Assembly: GCF_003350925.1 (NCBI RefSeq)
Contig: NZ_KZ857180.1
Location: 1 to 64,000, forward strand
Source of the DNA: Dyella tabacisoli
GTDB lineage: Bacteria > Pseudomonadota > Gammaproteobacteria > Xanthomonadales > Rhodanobacteraceae
Reading direction: 5' to 3'
Length of the DNA: 64,000 nt
Shown here in pieces: positions 18,573 through 27,401 of this stretch (positions are counted from its first letter, which is position 1; every line of letters begins with the position of its first letter). A model generated the notes under the pieces. The model had not been told where the DNA came from, ran no database searches, and was given only the letters and a program-made list of their open reading frames with translations. The position numbers and the translations under genes are program-made.

Positions 18573-19046
18573 ATGCGCGACACTACTTTCCTGATTCACC
18601 TGGCTGAAGACGACGATCGCTTCATCCTCGACCTCACCCCCCGCTTCGTCGATTTCCAGCTACCGCCATGGCGGCGGCGCCACGAATGCATCGAAGGCAT
18701 CCGCAAAGATCTGCTGCGTCACTTGGAAGACCAGCCCGCCAACAGTTATTTATTCATCGCCAAAGACAGCGACGGCAAGCGCGTGGGCTTTATGCACCTG
18801 CAGAAAACCCAAGACTTCTTCACCGGCCGCAGCAACTGCCACATCTCCGACCTGGCCGTAGCCAAAGAACACGAAGGCCGCGGCGTCGGCAAAGCCCTCC
18901 TCGCCCACGCCGAAGACTGGGCGCGCGAACACCACTGCCAACTTGTCACCCTGGCCGTCTTTCCCGGCAACGAACGCGCCCGCGCCCTCTACGAAGCCAC
19001 CGGCTACGAACCCGACCTACTGCGCCTGGCCAAACCGGTTTCGTAA
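18573..19046 (+). CDS. GNAT family N-acetyltransferase
   Basis: 157 residues with one GNAT domain. Acetyl-CoA-binding motif A is visible as ISDLAVAKEHEGRGVGKALL (about 91-110), with NERARALYEATGYE (about 133-146) as motif B. The family transfers an acetyl group from acetyl-CoA to an amine; the acceptor cannot be predicted. The ATG at 18573 has only weak upstream purine content. It stands alone between repeats. Confidence 0.85.
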   Translation: MRDTTFLIHLAEDDDRFILDLTPRFVDFQLPPWRRRHECIEGIRKDLLRHLEDQPANSYLFIAKDSDGKRVGFMHLQKTQDFFTGRSNCHISDLAVAKEHEGRGVGKALLAHAEDWAREHHCQLVTLAVFPGNERARALYEATGYEPDLLRLAKPVS

Positions 19047-19089
19047 GCCCAACAAAAAATCGCGAGCCTCCAAGCTCGCGGCAAGACCG

Positions 19090-19128
19090 CACCCCCTCCC
19101 AGCCTCCCCTGCTAGCAGGGGGAGGGGC
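19090..19128. repeat. REP-like hairpin
   Basis: CCTCCCCTGC-TA-GCAGGGGGAGG preceded by CCCTCCCAG, abutting structured repeat copy C. Confidence 0.7.
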
Positions 19129-19417
19129 GAAAGCGCAGCGCTCGCTGCTTTTGACGTTGATCTTGATCTTGCTTTTGCTCTTGACCCTGGGGCCCCTGTG
19201 CGTCGGTGAGGGTCGGACGACAAGGCCCGCAGGGGCATCGACATGGATGTCGATGCCTTTTCGCCAGGGCAGGAAGCCCTGTCGAAAAGCCCGGCCGACC
19301 CTCACGTACCCGAAGGGCGACTCACCGGGGTGGCCTTCTCTTTGGTTACTTTCTCTTGGCCACTCAAGAGAAAGTGACTCGACCACCGGCAGGTGGCCGA
19401 AAGCCCGCCGCAGGCGA
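19129..19417 (+). repeat. Structured dispersed repeat, copy C
   Basis: The longest complete copy. It carries a direct GATCTT-rich stretch near its left end, then GGGGCCCC. Stem I is 19234-19243/19248-19257. Stem II is as in copy A. Stem III is 19348-19358/19365-19375. Stem IV is CCACC-GGCA-GGTGG, followed by the CGCCGCAGGCG terminus. The right end is 34 bases from the stop codon of the minus-strand RND gene. With the REP hairpin it fills the 405-base gap between the convergent GNAT and RND genes. Confidence 0.87.
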
Positions 19418-19451
19418 TCAACCTAGCCCCACACACCCAAACAAAAGATCA

Positions 19452-22400
19452 CTACACAGCAGCAACCTGCCGATCCCCAACCGGCCGCACCCGCGCCACA
19501 AACCGCAAATAACTCCCCGCCAACACCGGCATCACCAACAAATTAAGCAACGTCGAACTAGCCAACCCACCCAGAATCACCACCGCCATCGGCCCCTCCA
19601 CCTCACGCCCCGCCTCACCGTTACCCAACGCCAACGGCAACAACCCCAACGCCGTGACCAAGGCCGTCATCAAAATCGGCGTAAGACGTTCGCGCGCACC
19701 GCGCAAGACGGTGAAGCGACTCCAGTGCACCCCTTCTTCTTCCACCAGATGCTCGTAATGCGAGATCAGCATGATGGTGTTGCGCGCAGAGATACCAAAC
19801 AACGTGACAAACCCGACCAGGGCACCGATCGATAACACGCCGCCACTGATCGCAGCGGCAATCACGCCGCCGACCATCGCGAACGGTACGTTAGCGAGAA
19901 TCAACGCCACGCTGCGCCGATCGGGGAAGGCCATCAACAGCAGCGCAATAATGCCGATCGCCGCCAGCCCGCCATGCAAGAGCAGATCGTGCTGCGCCTG
20001 CACGGCACCTTCGGCGGCGCCGGTGAATTCGACGTAGTAGCCGGCCGGCAATTTGACGTTCTTGGCCAGGGCCGCCTGGGCCTGCGCGACAAAGCCAACG
20101 ACATCGCTCGACGTCGGCGTCACACCGAGTACGAGCCGGCGCCGGCCGCCTTCGTGCAGGACACTGGCGCGGCCATCGACCAGATCGCTGTCGGCTACTT
20201 CGGACAACGGCACGCTGCGCCCGGCGGTATTGCGCAATAGCAGCCTGCCGACGGTTTCTGGATCTTGCTGGGTAGCGGCATCCACAGACACGCGCACGGA
20301 TATCGGCTGCACACCGTCGAACACCTGGCCGGCAATCACACCCTGATGCGCCGCTGCGATGGTGTCGAGCACATCGCTCATACGCAGGCCATAAGCGGCG
20401 AGGTGATCCGCGTTTGGCGTAATGCGCATGGTCGGCACGGAGGGCTCGGTAGAAAGTCGCACACTGCCCGAACCCGGCACTTGCTGCAGTACCGGTTTGA
20501 TTTCGTCGGCAAGCTGATCGAGCGTATCCAGATTGCTGCCGTAAATGCTCACCGACACCGGCGCGGTTTCACCCGACAAAGATTCGCCGATGCGATCGCC
20601 AAGAAAGGTAACCACCTCGGCGCTGAGGCCCGGATAAGCCTCCAAGGTGTCTTTGAGGGCTTTTTCGATGCGTATTTCTTCCCGCGCCGGCAAGCCCGGT
20701 TTCAGCTCGACGTGAAACTCGCTGCGATTGGGCGGCCAGGTGTCCTGCACCATCTCCGCGCGGCCCACCTGTTGCGACACGCTGGCTACACCAGGAACGG
20801 CCAGCACATCGCTGCTGATGCGTTCGCCGAGGCGATTCATCTCGGCAATCGAGGTGCCCGATGGGCCGGTCACTTGCAGTACGAAATGGCCTTCGCGAAA
20901 TTCCGGCAACAACGAAGCGCCGAAGAACGGCAACGCGGCCACCGCCAGCGCGCCGAGCAAGAGCGCAGCGATCAGCAACACGTTCGCATGCGGCAACAAG
21001 CGCGCCAGCAAACGATGCTGCGCCAACTTCATGCGCTTCAACCAGCGTGGCTCGCGATGATGCTGATTTGCACGCAATAGCAACAGACACAGCGCGGGTG
21101 TCACGGTCAACGCGACCAATAGCGAAGCGAAGGTGGCGAGTAGAAACGCACCCGCCAGCGGCGCAAAGAAACTGCCCTGCAAACCCGGCAGCAGCAAGAT
21201 CGGCAGAAACACCAGGCCAACCACCAGGGTCGCCAATACCACCGGCCGGCGCACTTCGATCGAGGCGTCCAGAATCACCGGCAAACGCGGTGCATCGGGG
21301 CCCGCCTGGCGCAAGCGACGCATGATGTTTTCGACGTCAATGATCGCGTCATCCACCACCACACCCAGTGCCACGGCGAGGCCGCCCAGGGTCATCGTGT
21401 TGATGGTCCAACCGAGCCGCTGCATCACCAGCACCGCGACGGCAAGTGACAACGGAATGCTCATGAACGAGATCAGCGCGGTACGCCAGTTGCGCAAAAA
21501 CAGGATCAGCACGACCAGCACCAACACGGCACCGAGCAACAGCGCATCGCGCATGTTTTTCAGGGCCACTTCCACAAAGGTCGCCGGGCGATGCAAGTTC
21601 GCTACCAGGGTCACACCCTGCTCTTTCAGCATGGGCTTGAGATCGGCCAAGGCGGCTTCGACCGCGCGGGTGACCTCTAACGTGTTCGCACCGTACTGGC
21701 TATTGAGCGCGACCAGCACGCCGGGCTTGCCCATGATGCGCGAGTCGCCGAAGGCCGGCGCGGCACGCTCGGCAACCTCGGCGACATCGGCCAGGGTCAC
21801 GTTGCGACCGGCATGCTGGGTGATGATGGCGCGGCCCAGTTGGGCCGGATCGCGCAGGGTGCCGTCAGCTTCCAATATGACGCGCTGCGCGGGGGTGTCG
21901 ACATAACCGGCGCCGCGCACGCCATTCGCCGCCGCCGCAGCAAGGCGTACATCTTCCAGGGTGAGGCCAAAGGCCGCGAGCTTGTCGGGGTGCACGATCA
22001 CTTGCCATTCGCGTACACCGCCGCCAAACACGGTGGCATCGGCAACACCCGATACGGCGAGCAGGCGTGGCTTGATCGTCCAGTCAGCCAGGGCGCGCAA
22101 GGCCAGCGGGTCGAGCTTGTCGCTAAGCAGACCGAACTTCAGCAGATCCATGGTCGAGGAGACCATCGGACTCAAGGTCGGTGTCTGCACGCCTTGCGGC
22201 AAGCGCGAAGCCGCCTCGGTCACACGTTCGGCCAATAATTGGCGGGCGCGAAACGGATCGCTGCCCTCGTTGAACACGACCGTGATAACGGCCAAGCCCT
22301 GAATCGACTGCGAGCGCACCACCGCGACACCGGTGCCGCCGTTCACGGCATTTTCGATCGACTGGGTAACCCGCTGCTCGACCTGCAAGGCGGTGAAGCC

Positions 22401-22562
22401 CGGCGCCTCGACCTGCACGGTGACCTGTGCCGGCACGAATTCGGGAAAGACGTCGTAGCTGGCGGTGCGCAAATGCTGCACACCAAAAACCAGTAACAAG
22501 ACAGCAAGCAGGGTGACCCAGACCGGATGTCGCAGCGCGCTGCGAATAATGACGAGCAACAT
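19452..22562 (-). CDS. RND efflux permease, CusA/CzcA-like
   Basis: 1036 residues with RND architecture: first helix (about 9-28), a large periplasmic loop (about 35-330), six helices, second loop and a final helix set. The fourth-helix segment GVVVDDAIIDVENI (near 402-415) carries the acidic residues that form the proton relay in heavy-metal and related RND pumps. The ATG at 22562 (MLLVIIRSALRHP) is chosen because it follows the adaptor stop by four bases and gives the family N-terminus. It is the third gene of a TolC-adaptor-permease operon. The substrate (metal or drug) is not resolvable. Confidence 0.92.
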   Translation of the reverse strand: MLLVIIRSALRHPVWVTLLAVLLLVFGVQHLRTASYDVFPEFVPAQVTVQVEAPGFTALQVEQRVTQSIENAVNGGTGVAVVRSQSIQGLAVITVVFNEGSDPFRARQLLAERVTEAASRLPQGVQTPTLSPMVSSTMDLLKFGLLSDKLDPLALRALADWTIKPRLLAVSGVADATVFGGGVREWQVIVHPDKLAAFGLTLEDVRLAAAAANGVRGAGYVDTPAQRVILEADGTLRDPAQLGRAIITQHAGRNVTLADVAEVAERAAPAFGDSRIMGKPGVLVALNSQYGANTLEVTRAVEAALADLKPMLKEQGVTLVANLHRPATFVEVALKNMRDALLLGAVLVLVVLILFLRNWRTALISFMSIPLSLAVAVLVMQRLGWTINTMTLGGLAVALGVVVDDAIIDVENIMRRLRQAGPDAPRLPVILDASIEVRRPVVLATLVVGLVFLPILLLPGLQGSFFAPLAGAFLLATFASLLVALTVTPALCLLLLRANQHHREPRWLKRMKLAQHRLLARLLPHANVLLIAALLLGALAVAALPFFGASLLPEFREGHFVLQVTGPSGTSIAEMNRLGERISSDVLAVPGVASVSQQVGRAEMVQDTWPPNRSEFHVELKPGLPAREEIRIEKALKDTLEAYPGLSAEVVTFLGDRIGESLSGETAPVSVSIYGSNLDTLDQLADEIKPVLQQVPGSGSVRLSTEPSVPTMRITPNADHLAAYGLRMSDVLDTIAAAHQGVIAGQVFDGVQPISVRVSVDAATQQDPETVGRLLLRNTAGRSVPLSEVADSDLVDGRASVLHEGGRRRLVLGVTPTSSDVVGFVAQAQAALAKNVKLPAGYYVEFTGAAEGAVQAQHDLLLHGGLAAIGIIALLLMAFPDRRSVALILANVPFAMVGGVIAAAISGGVLSIGALVGFVTLFGISARNTIMLISHYEHLVEEEGVHWSRFTVLRGARERLTPILMTALVTALGLLPLALGNGEAGREVEGPMAVVILGGLASSTLLNLLVMPVLAGSYLRFVARVRPVGDRQVAAV

Positions 22563-22566
22563 CAGC

Positions 22567-23511
22567 CTAGTCCCCCGCCGGGGTGCTGTCGGCGGCGGCG
22601 GGCACCGGCGCGGCATCTACGGCGATCAAGGTCTCGACACCCTGCGTCACCACTTTCTCGCCGGCCTTGAATGGCGTGCCGACCAGCCAGCCAGCCGGCG
22701 TCATCGCCAAGGCTTGTACGGCACGGCGCTCGAAATGAGTAGCATCGGTAACGACGTAGGCCCAGGCCACGCCATTCCAGCGCACCACAGCAGCACGCGG
22801 CAGCAAAACGCCCTGCTGCTTGCTTTCGTTTTGCGCCCGCCCATGAAGCTGGGCAGTCAGGATCATGCCCGGCACCAACGACGTCGACGAAGCTTGCAAC
22901 AACCACGCAGCGCTCACGCCGGAGCTGCTGCGCGGCAACGCTCCCAGCACGCGGGCATCGAGCAACTTCTTTTCGGCCAATTGCAAGGTCGCCGTATCCG
23001 CGACAAAGGCCGCTGTTGGCGCACTTAGCGGTTCGCTTTTCAACAACGTCTCGCGCCCTTCGAGCAAGGCGTCGACACGCGTGCGTAAAGCGCCTGCATC
23101 GAGTGCGGCGAAACTGCCGCCCCACTCCACGCGCAACTGAGTGCGCGCCTGGCGCAGCTTGGATTGATCGGCAATCGATTGTGTACGTGCCGCCTCCAGC
23201 GCCTTACGCGACATGTTGCCGTCGGCGGCCACCAGTGCCTGCGTGCGGGTGTACTCGGCAGCCGATGCATCCGCCGCGGCCTGCGCCGCGACAATGTCGT
23301 CGGCCAGCTTGGCCAGCGATGAAGGGTCCAACACCTCGGCGGTCGCAGCTATCGCCGCTGGTGCTTGCGCGCTCTGCAGGGCCGCGGTGGCAAGACCTAG
23401 TTTCTCTTGTGCCTCCGCGGTGAGTTCGGTGGCGGCGGCCGACGCGACGATGCACGGCAGCGACAATGCGGCGAATAACGGCGCCCAGCGGCGGAGAGAT
23501 TGACGAGCCAT
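22567..23511 (-). CDS. RND periplasmic adaptor (membrane fusion protein)
   Basis: 314 residues. A signal peptide (about 1-27, ending ASA/AAT) is followed by a helical hairpin region rich in A, Q and R (about 60-130), then beta-domain sequence with LVPGMILTAQLHG and GVLLPRAAVVRWNG, typical of the beta-barrel and membrane-proximal parts of MFP proteins. It is shorter than most CusB/CzcB adaptors (about 400), and the lipoyl halves are hard to see. It links the inner-membrane permease to the TolC-like channel. Start and TolC stop overlap by one base (TGATG). Confidence 0.85.
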   Translation of the reverse strand: MARQSLRRWAPLFAALSLPCIVASAAATELTAEAQEKLGLATAALQSAQAPAAIAATAEVLDPSSLAKLADDIVAAQAAADASAAEYTRTQALVAADGNMSRKALEAARTQSIADQSKLRQARTQLRVEWGGSFAALDAGALRTRVDALLEGRETLLKSEPLSAPTAAFVADTATLQLAEKKLLDARVLGALPRSSSGVSAAWLLQASSTSLVPGMILTAQLHGRAQNESKQQGVLLPRAAVVRWNGVAWAYVVTDATHFERRAVQALAMTPAGWLVGTPFKAGEKVVTQGVETLIAVDAAPVPAAADSTPAGD

Positions 23512-24980
23512 CAGGGAGAGTCTCCGGGGAGCGCATCTGCAGCGGGCTGCAGTAAGCGGGTTTCATCGTTATCCAGCGGCGTGCGCACGGCATCTTCCAA
23601 TGCGCCAAGTGCCTGCTGGGATTGATCCCATGCGGTGAGTTGCGCTTGTGCTGCCGTCAGTGCAGCCAGTTGCGCATTCAATACGGCGACACGGTCGTCC
23701 TCGCCGTGGGCGTGGCCTAGTTCGGCCTGCCGGGCAAGTCGCTGCGCAGCCTGTTGGCCGCTACGTGCCGCAGCGAGTGCCTGCCGGGTCGCGGCGAACT
23801 TTGCGTTGGCGCTATCGATCTCGCTGTCGATACTTGCCTGTACCGCCTCTACATGCCGGCCGGCGGCTTCTCGACGCGCCTCGGCCTCGGCAATCGGGCC
23901 CTGGTTTTGATCGAAAATCGGCAGCGTGGCACTGAGATTGAATTGCAGTTTGCGCACGCCATGGTCATAGGTGTAGCCCGGCCCGAGCGAGATCTGCGGA
24001 TATTGCGCGCGTACCTGCTGATGCAGTTCGGTCTCGCGGCTGTCGTAGTCGACCAGGGCACGCTCCAGATCGACTCGCGACAGTCGTGCACGATCCTCAA
24101 GCGCAGCTCGTTGATCGGCCGCCGCAACCACCGGTGTATCGAAATCGTCCCAACGCAGTGCGATGCCGTCCAACGCGTTCGCCGGCACACCGACCGCACG
24201 CGCCAGTCGCGCATTCGCATCGGCCAGGCGTTGTGCCGCCGCTGCGGCCTCGTTATGCGATTGCGCCAAGGTCTGCGCAGCCAGCAAGGTTTCGCTTGAA
24301 GCGGATTCGCCCAAGGCATGGCGTTGTTGCAAGGCTGCCTGCAATGCCGTCGCCTTCGATACCGATTGTTCGGCTAGCTGTTGTTGACGCCGGGCCAGCA
24401 ATGTATCGGCCAACGCCGTACGCAAGCTATGGCGCACCGCCCACACCTTTTCGGCGTAATCCAGCCGCGCACCGCGCACACCGGCATCGGCCAACTCGGC
24501 ACGCAGGCGTCGCCGCAACATGGTGTCGATCAACATATTGGTGCTGATGCCCCACAGCCAGGACGAGCTGCCCGCCTGCGACTGGGTATAGCGCTCCAAG
24601 GCGAGACCCACCGTGGGATTAGGTATGGCTTTAGCCGTCCGTACCGCCGCACCGGCTTCGGTCAGGTGGGCGCGCGCTTCGGCCAGATCCGGATTCAGCG
24701 CCAGCGCGGCAAGCAACAACTCGGCACGGCCATAAGTGACCGGCGGCCAGTGTTCGCCCGAAGGCAACGCCGCTTGCAAACGTGCGGCAAGCGCCGGGTC
24801 ATCCAATCGACGCGCCTGCCATTGCGCTTGTGTTGTCGCGGTGTCGATGGGCTTGGGTTGGTACGAGGCGCAACCGCCCAACAACACCGCCATGGCTAGC
24901 GGCAGTAGTCCAAGCCGACGACGCCGGGGCCGCGGGGTGGCAATGAGCAAAGCGGAATCAGATGGATGCATAGGCCGCAT
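23511..24980 (-). CDS. TolC-family outer membrane efflux lipoprotein
   Basis: 489 residues. The N-terminus is basic and then hydrophobic, with a lipobox (LLGGC, Cys near 37). The outer-membrane-efflux repeats follow in two halves rich in alanine-glutamine helices (about 85-270 and 300-480), with the family stretch PNPTVGLALERYTQ and QYPQISLGPGYTYDHG. It should form a trimeric channel with the adaptor and RND pump encoded downstream. Start ATG at 24980 is used; ATG at 24971 is an equal alternative. First gene of the operon. Confidence 0.88.
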   Translation of the reverse strand: MRPMHPSDSALLIATPRPRRRRLGLLPLAMAVLLGGCASYQPKPIDTATTQAQWQARRLDDPALAARLQAALPSGEHWPPVTYGRAELLLAALALNPDLAEARAHLTEAGAAVRTAKAIPNPTVGLALERYTQSQAGSSSWLWGISTNMLIDTMLRRRLRAELADAGVRGARLDYAEKVWAVRHSLRTALADTLLARRQQQLAEQSVSKATALQAALQQRHALGESASSETLLAAQTLAQSHNEAAAAAQRLADANARLARAVGVPANALDGIALRWDDFDTPVVAAADQRAALEDRARLSRVDLERALVDYDSRETELHQQVRAQYPQISLGPGYTYDHGVRKLQFNLSATLPIFDQNQGPIAEAEARREAAGRHVEAVQASIDSEIDSANAKFAATRQALAAARSGQQAAQRLARQAELGHAHGEDDRVAVLNAQLAALTAAQAQLTAWDQSQQALGALEDAVRTPLDNDETRLLQPAADALPGDSP

Positions 24981-25038
24981 CTTGCGCGATATCGCTTAGT
25001 GCTGCCTTATAACTATGCTTCAGCCAAATGTCATGCGC

Positions 25039-25446
25039 TCAGCTCTTGCCGAGCTGGTCCAAACGCAAAGTCAGAGCCTCTTTGGTACGCCCCAGCCATT
25101 TGGCTACTTCGTCGAGCGCGATGCCGGCTTCAAAAGCCTCCATCAGCAAAAGGTCCTGGGCACGATCCCAGACCTCACTGGCCGGCTTGGTTACCTCGAA
25201 CTGTGCGCAATGATGCTGCTCTACAGCCAGCTCGACCCAAGGCCCATGTGACGAAGCGAGCACATCGGCGCCTTTTCCGACGTTGACCGAATGTGCGAGC
25301 GCATCGGCGGCATGAAACAGCGCGCGGATAACCCGAGTGTCGTTTAAAAGAGGGGCTTCCGGGAGCAACTCGCCGGTGAGCGGATTCTTGCCCTCGGCAA
25401 GCGCGAGGAGGATGTCTCGGTCAGAGAGGTACGCAAAATGTGCCAT
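25039..25446 (-). CDS. Small protein with HTH-like C-terminus, unknown function
   Basis: 135 residues, not recognised as a named family. The N-terminal half (MAHFAYLSDRDILLALAEGKNPLTGE) and the middle (RALFHAADALAHS) look helical. The C-terminal GIALDEVAKWLGRTKEALTLRL (about 111-132) fits a helix-turn-helix. The ATG at 25446 is preceded by AAGGATG and chosen over an upstream in-frame start at 25497. It lies 114 bases downstream of the sapC-like gene on the same strand, with a hairpin between, so linkage is uncertain. A DNA-binding role is inference only. Confidence 0.65.
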   Translation of the reverse strand: MAHFAYLSDRDILLALAEGKNPLTGELLPEAPLLNDTRVIRALFHAADALAHSVNVGKGADVLASSHGPWVELAVEQHHCAQFEVTKPASEVWDRAQDLLLMEAFEAGIALDEVAKWLGRTKEALTLRLDQLGKS

Positions 25447-25516
25447 GTAAGCATCCTTGCTGTTGAGTAAGTACCTTCGTCCATGTGTTGGCCGCACGCA
25501 GCCAAAGGTATAACGA

Positions 25517-25550
25517 CATGGCGGCCCCCTCTCCGAGGGATACCGCCATG
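25517..25550 (-). terminator. Hairpin downstream of the SapC-family gene
   Basis: CATGGCGG and CCGCCATG are perfectly complementary, with an inner CCCT/AGGG helix. No U-run follows in the minus direction, so it may be an mRNA-end hairpin rather than an intrinsic terminator. Confidence 0.4.
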
Positions 25551-25560
25551 CCTGACGCTT

Positions 25561-26328
25561 TTAGTTCTTGGTTGCCTTGGCGGCGACCTCAGCCTGCTCG
25601 CGCACATCGAGGCGCTGAGCGATGCGATCGATATTGGCCAGCGACAGCAAGTGAGCGTAGATCCAACCGAACACGCCTTCCTTGAGGAATTCGTGGGTGG
25701 TCTTCTCGTCGAGCTGGCGCAGCTTTTCCTCGTTGACCACAAACAGGCCATTGAGGTTGATCGACTTGCCGTCTTTCTGCAGTTGGATGTTGCGCGGCTC
25801 AAGCAGGTCGTGCTTGCGCAACTGCTCCATGAACCACTGCGTACGGCCGACATGCTGCTGGAACTCGCCAAGGAAGTTCACGGCATTGCTCAGCAACTCG
25901 GTGTCGGTGCCGTCTTCCTTGAACAGGCGGTCACCCTCCTCGCTGCCGAAACCCTCATAGGCCTCGTCGAGAAACACGGTGAAATCGTCGCCTTCGACCT
26001 GATCGGCCGGCTTCTCGGCCAACACGAACGGATAGCGGCGAACGAAGGCCGGGATATAGATGTTGGCTTCCCACTGGCCATTGGCGTCGACGAACAGGTT
26101 CTCGTTCTGACGTAGGCCAAGCAAGGCCATCGGGCCGGCATCTTCGACGCCCTGGCCGGCGAACAAGATCGGCAAGTCACGTGCGGCGGCCGGAAACTCC
26201 ACCCCAGTCAACGGCACCGAGTGCACGTTGGTGGCGAATTTCAGGCTCGGCACGCCTTTCAGGCGCAGATCTTTGTGTTGGGTACGGTTGAGCGGCACTG
26301 GACGCTCGTAGAAAAGGACTTCAGCCAC
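25561..26328 (-). CDS. SapC family protein
   Basis: 255 residues matching the SapC family throughout: N-terminal YERPVPLNRTQHKDLRLK, VPLTGVEFPAAARDLPILF (about 37-55), and AFVRRYPFVLA (about 92-102). The family was named for a Campylobacter S-layer-associated gene but its biochemistry is unsettled; in xanthomonads it usually occurs near TonB-dependent receptors and tryptophan halogenases. None of those is next to it here, so it is an isolated copy. No signal peptide is seen, which suggests a cytoplasmic protein. Confidence 0.88.
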   Translation of the reverse strand: MAEVLFYERPVPLNRTQHKDLRLKGVPSLKFATNVHSVPLTGVEFPAAARDLPILFAGQGVEDAGPMALLGLRQNENLFVDANGQWEANIYIPAFVRRYPFVLAEKPADQVEGDDFTVFLDEAYEGFGSEEGDRLFKEDGTDTELLSNAVNFLGEFQQHVGRTQWFMEQLRKHDLLEPRNIQLQKDGKSINLNGLFVVNEEKLRQLDEKTTHEFLKEGVFGWIYAHLLSLANIDRIAQRLDVREQAEVAAKATKN

Positions 26329-26621
26329 GTTGCTTACCTCTGCCCCGCCGTGCCGGGGTCGCCACCTAAGCTTCCCCTCCCAAACCCGGCGTCGGGTCTA
26401 CAGATGAACCCGCACTATATCAGCGCTTGTTTACACCCGCGACCACCCCCTCAAAACCGCTATCTGCCAACGTGAACAAGCATTTGCATGCGCCTGGCAG
26501 CGCCGGGGTAACTCAAGCCGGGGCAACCCAATACAGCCGGTTGGCCCGCAATGGCCGTCACCAGCCCTATTCCAGTGTTAAGTGTTCTCGTTGATTCGAT
26601 CCAGGTAGCAGTAGAGCCCCC
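26329..26621. other. Intergenic region, no gene recognised
   Basis: A 293-base gap upstream of the SapC-family gene and downstream of the thaumatin-like gene (both minus strand). It should contain the SapC-gene promoter; a CCCCGCCGTGCCGGGG hairpin lies near 26342. No reading frame or RNA gene is convincing. Confidence 0.45.
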
Positions 26622-27401
26622 TCAAGAAGCCGCGCCACTGAAGATAATCTGCACCGTGCCGCCGGTCGGAACGTTACCCGACCGCTGAATGTTGCATTGG
26701 GCTATCGATTGCACTTGCGGCTTGCTTGGGGCGTTCACGGGGGCGGGGCAATTGCGCATAGGGTTCGGCGGGTTAGAAGACGTAGTGCACCCCGTGGCTT
26801 GCCAGCCATACACACCCGGCACTGGCGCCCAACCCATGATTGATTCATTGGCTATATAGGTAACGTTCGCATTTCCTCCCGCCCCATCGTTCCACTGATT
26901 CTGCTGCGTCTGGCCTTTGAATTTGATAGCGATCAGCGCATTGGTGCCGTTGACCCCGCTGATGTCCACGGTCTCGCCAGGCATATTGAGCGTAAATTCG
27001 GCCAGATTGGTGCTATTGGGATAGGGATTACTGGCGCCGCCGCAGCCGCGAGCGGTAAAAGTCTTTCCGAAGGCAATATTGCCACTGAAGCTTTTCGAGC
27101 CGGAATTGAACGACACAGAACTATTGGCGGGCAGCATAAAGACGCCTTGCGTCGTCGACTGCGCCGGTTGCGGCTTGATTTTCCAGGACGATGGCAATTG
27201 ACTAATGCTGTTGATGCCAAAGGGGTGAGACGGATTAATGCCAAGCGTAATCATCACCGGATACGAGCGCGATGTCGCGTTAGTGACCTCCAACGTTGTG
27301 CCACTGTTGCTCTGCGCCAATGAGCTGGCAGAACACAAGAGGAACCCTGTGCATAGCAACGCTACAAAGTTCGGTGAACTGCTCCATTGACTCCGCATCA
27401 T
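26622..27401 (-). CDS. Secreted thaumatin-like protein
   Basis: 259 residues. A signal peptide (about 1-29, ending SLAQ) directs export. The body has LEVTNATSRSYPV near the mature N-terminus and ARGCGGASNP followed by NLAEFTLNMPGETVDISGVNG (about 118-150). In thaumatin-like proteins the equivalent region reads TGDCGG, then TLAEFTLN and DISLVDGFN. Six or so cysteines are spread through the C-terminal half, fewer than the sixteen of plant proteins. The assignment rests on this motif block and the secreted, beta-rich character. Function in bacteria (glucan binding, antifungal, other) is unknown. It has its own promoter region with an unusual nested palindrome. Confidence 0.6.
   Translation of the reverse strand: MMRSQWSSSPNFVALLCTGFLLCSASSLAQSNSGTTLEVTNATSRSYPVMITLGINPSHPFGINSISQLPSSWKIKPQPAQSTTQGVFMLPANSSVSFNSGSKSFSGNIAFGKTFTARGCGGASNPYPNSTNLAEFTLNMPGETVDISGVNGTNALIAIKFKGQTQQNQWNDGAGGNANVTYIANESIMGWAPVPGVYGWQATGCTTSSNPPNPMRNCPAPVNAPSKPQVQSIAQCNIQRSGNVPTGGTVQIIFSGAAS

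Noticed and set aside
19452-24980. Assigning the RND system specifically to copper, cobalt-zinc-cadmium or a drug
   Set aside because: Proton-relay acids are visible but I could not verify the metal-binding methionines or other substrate determinants by eye, and there is no adjacent metal regulator.
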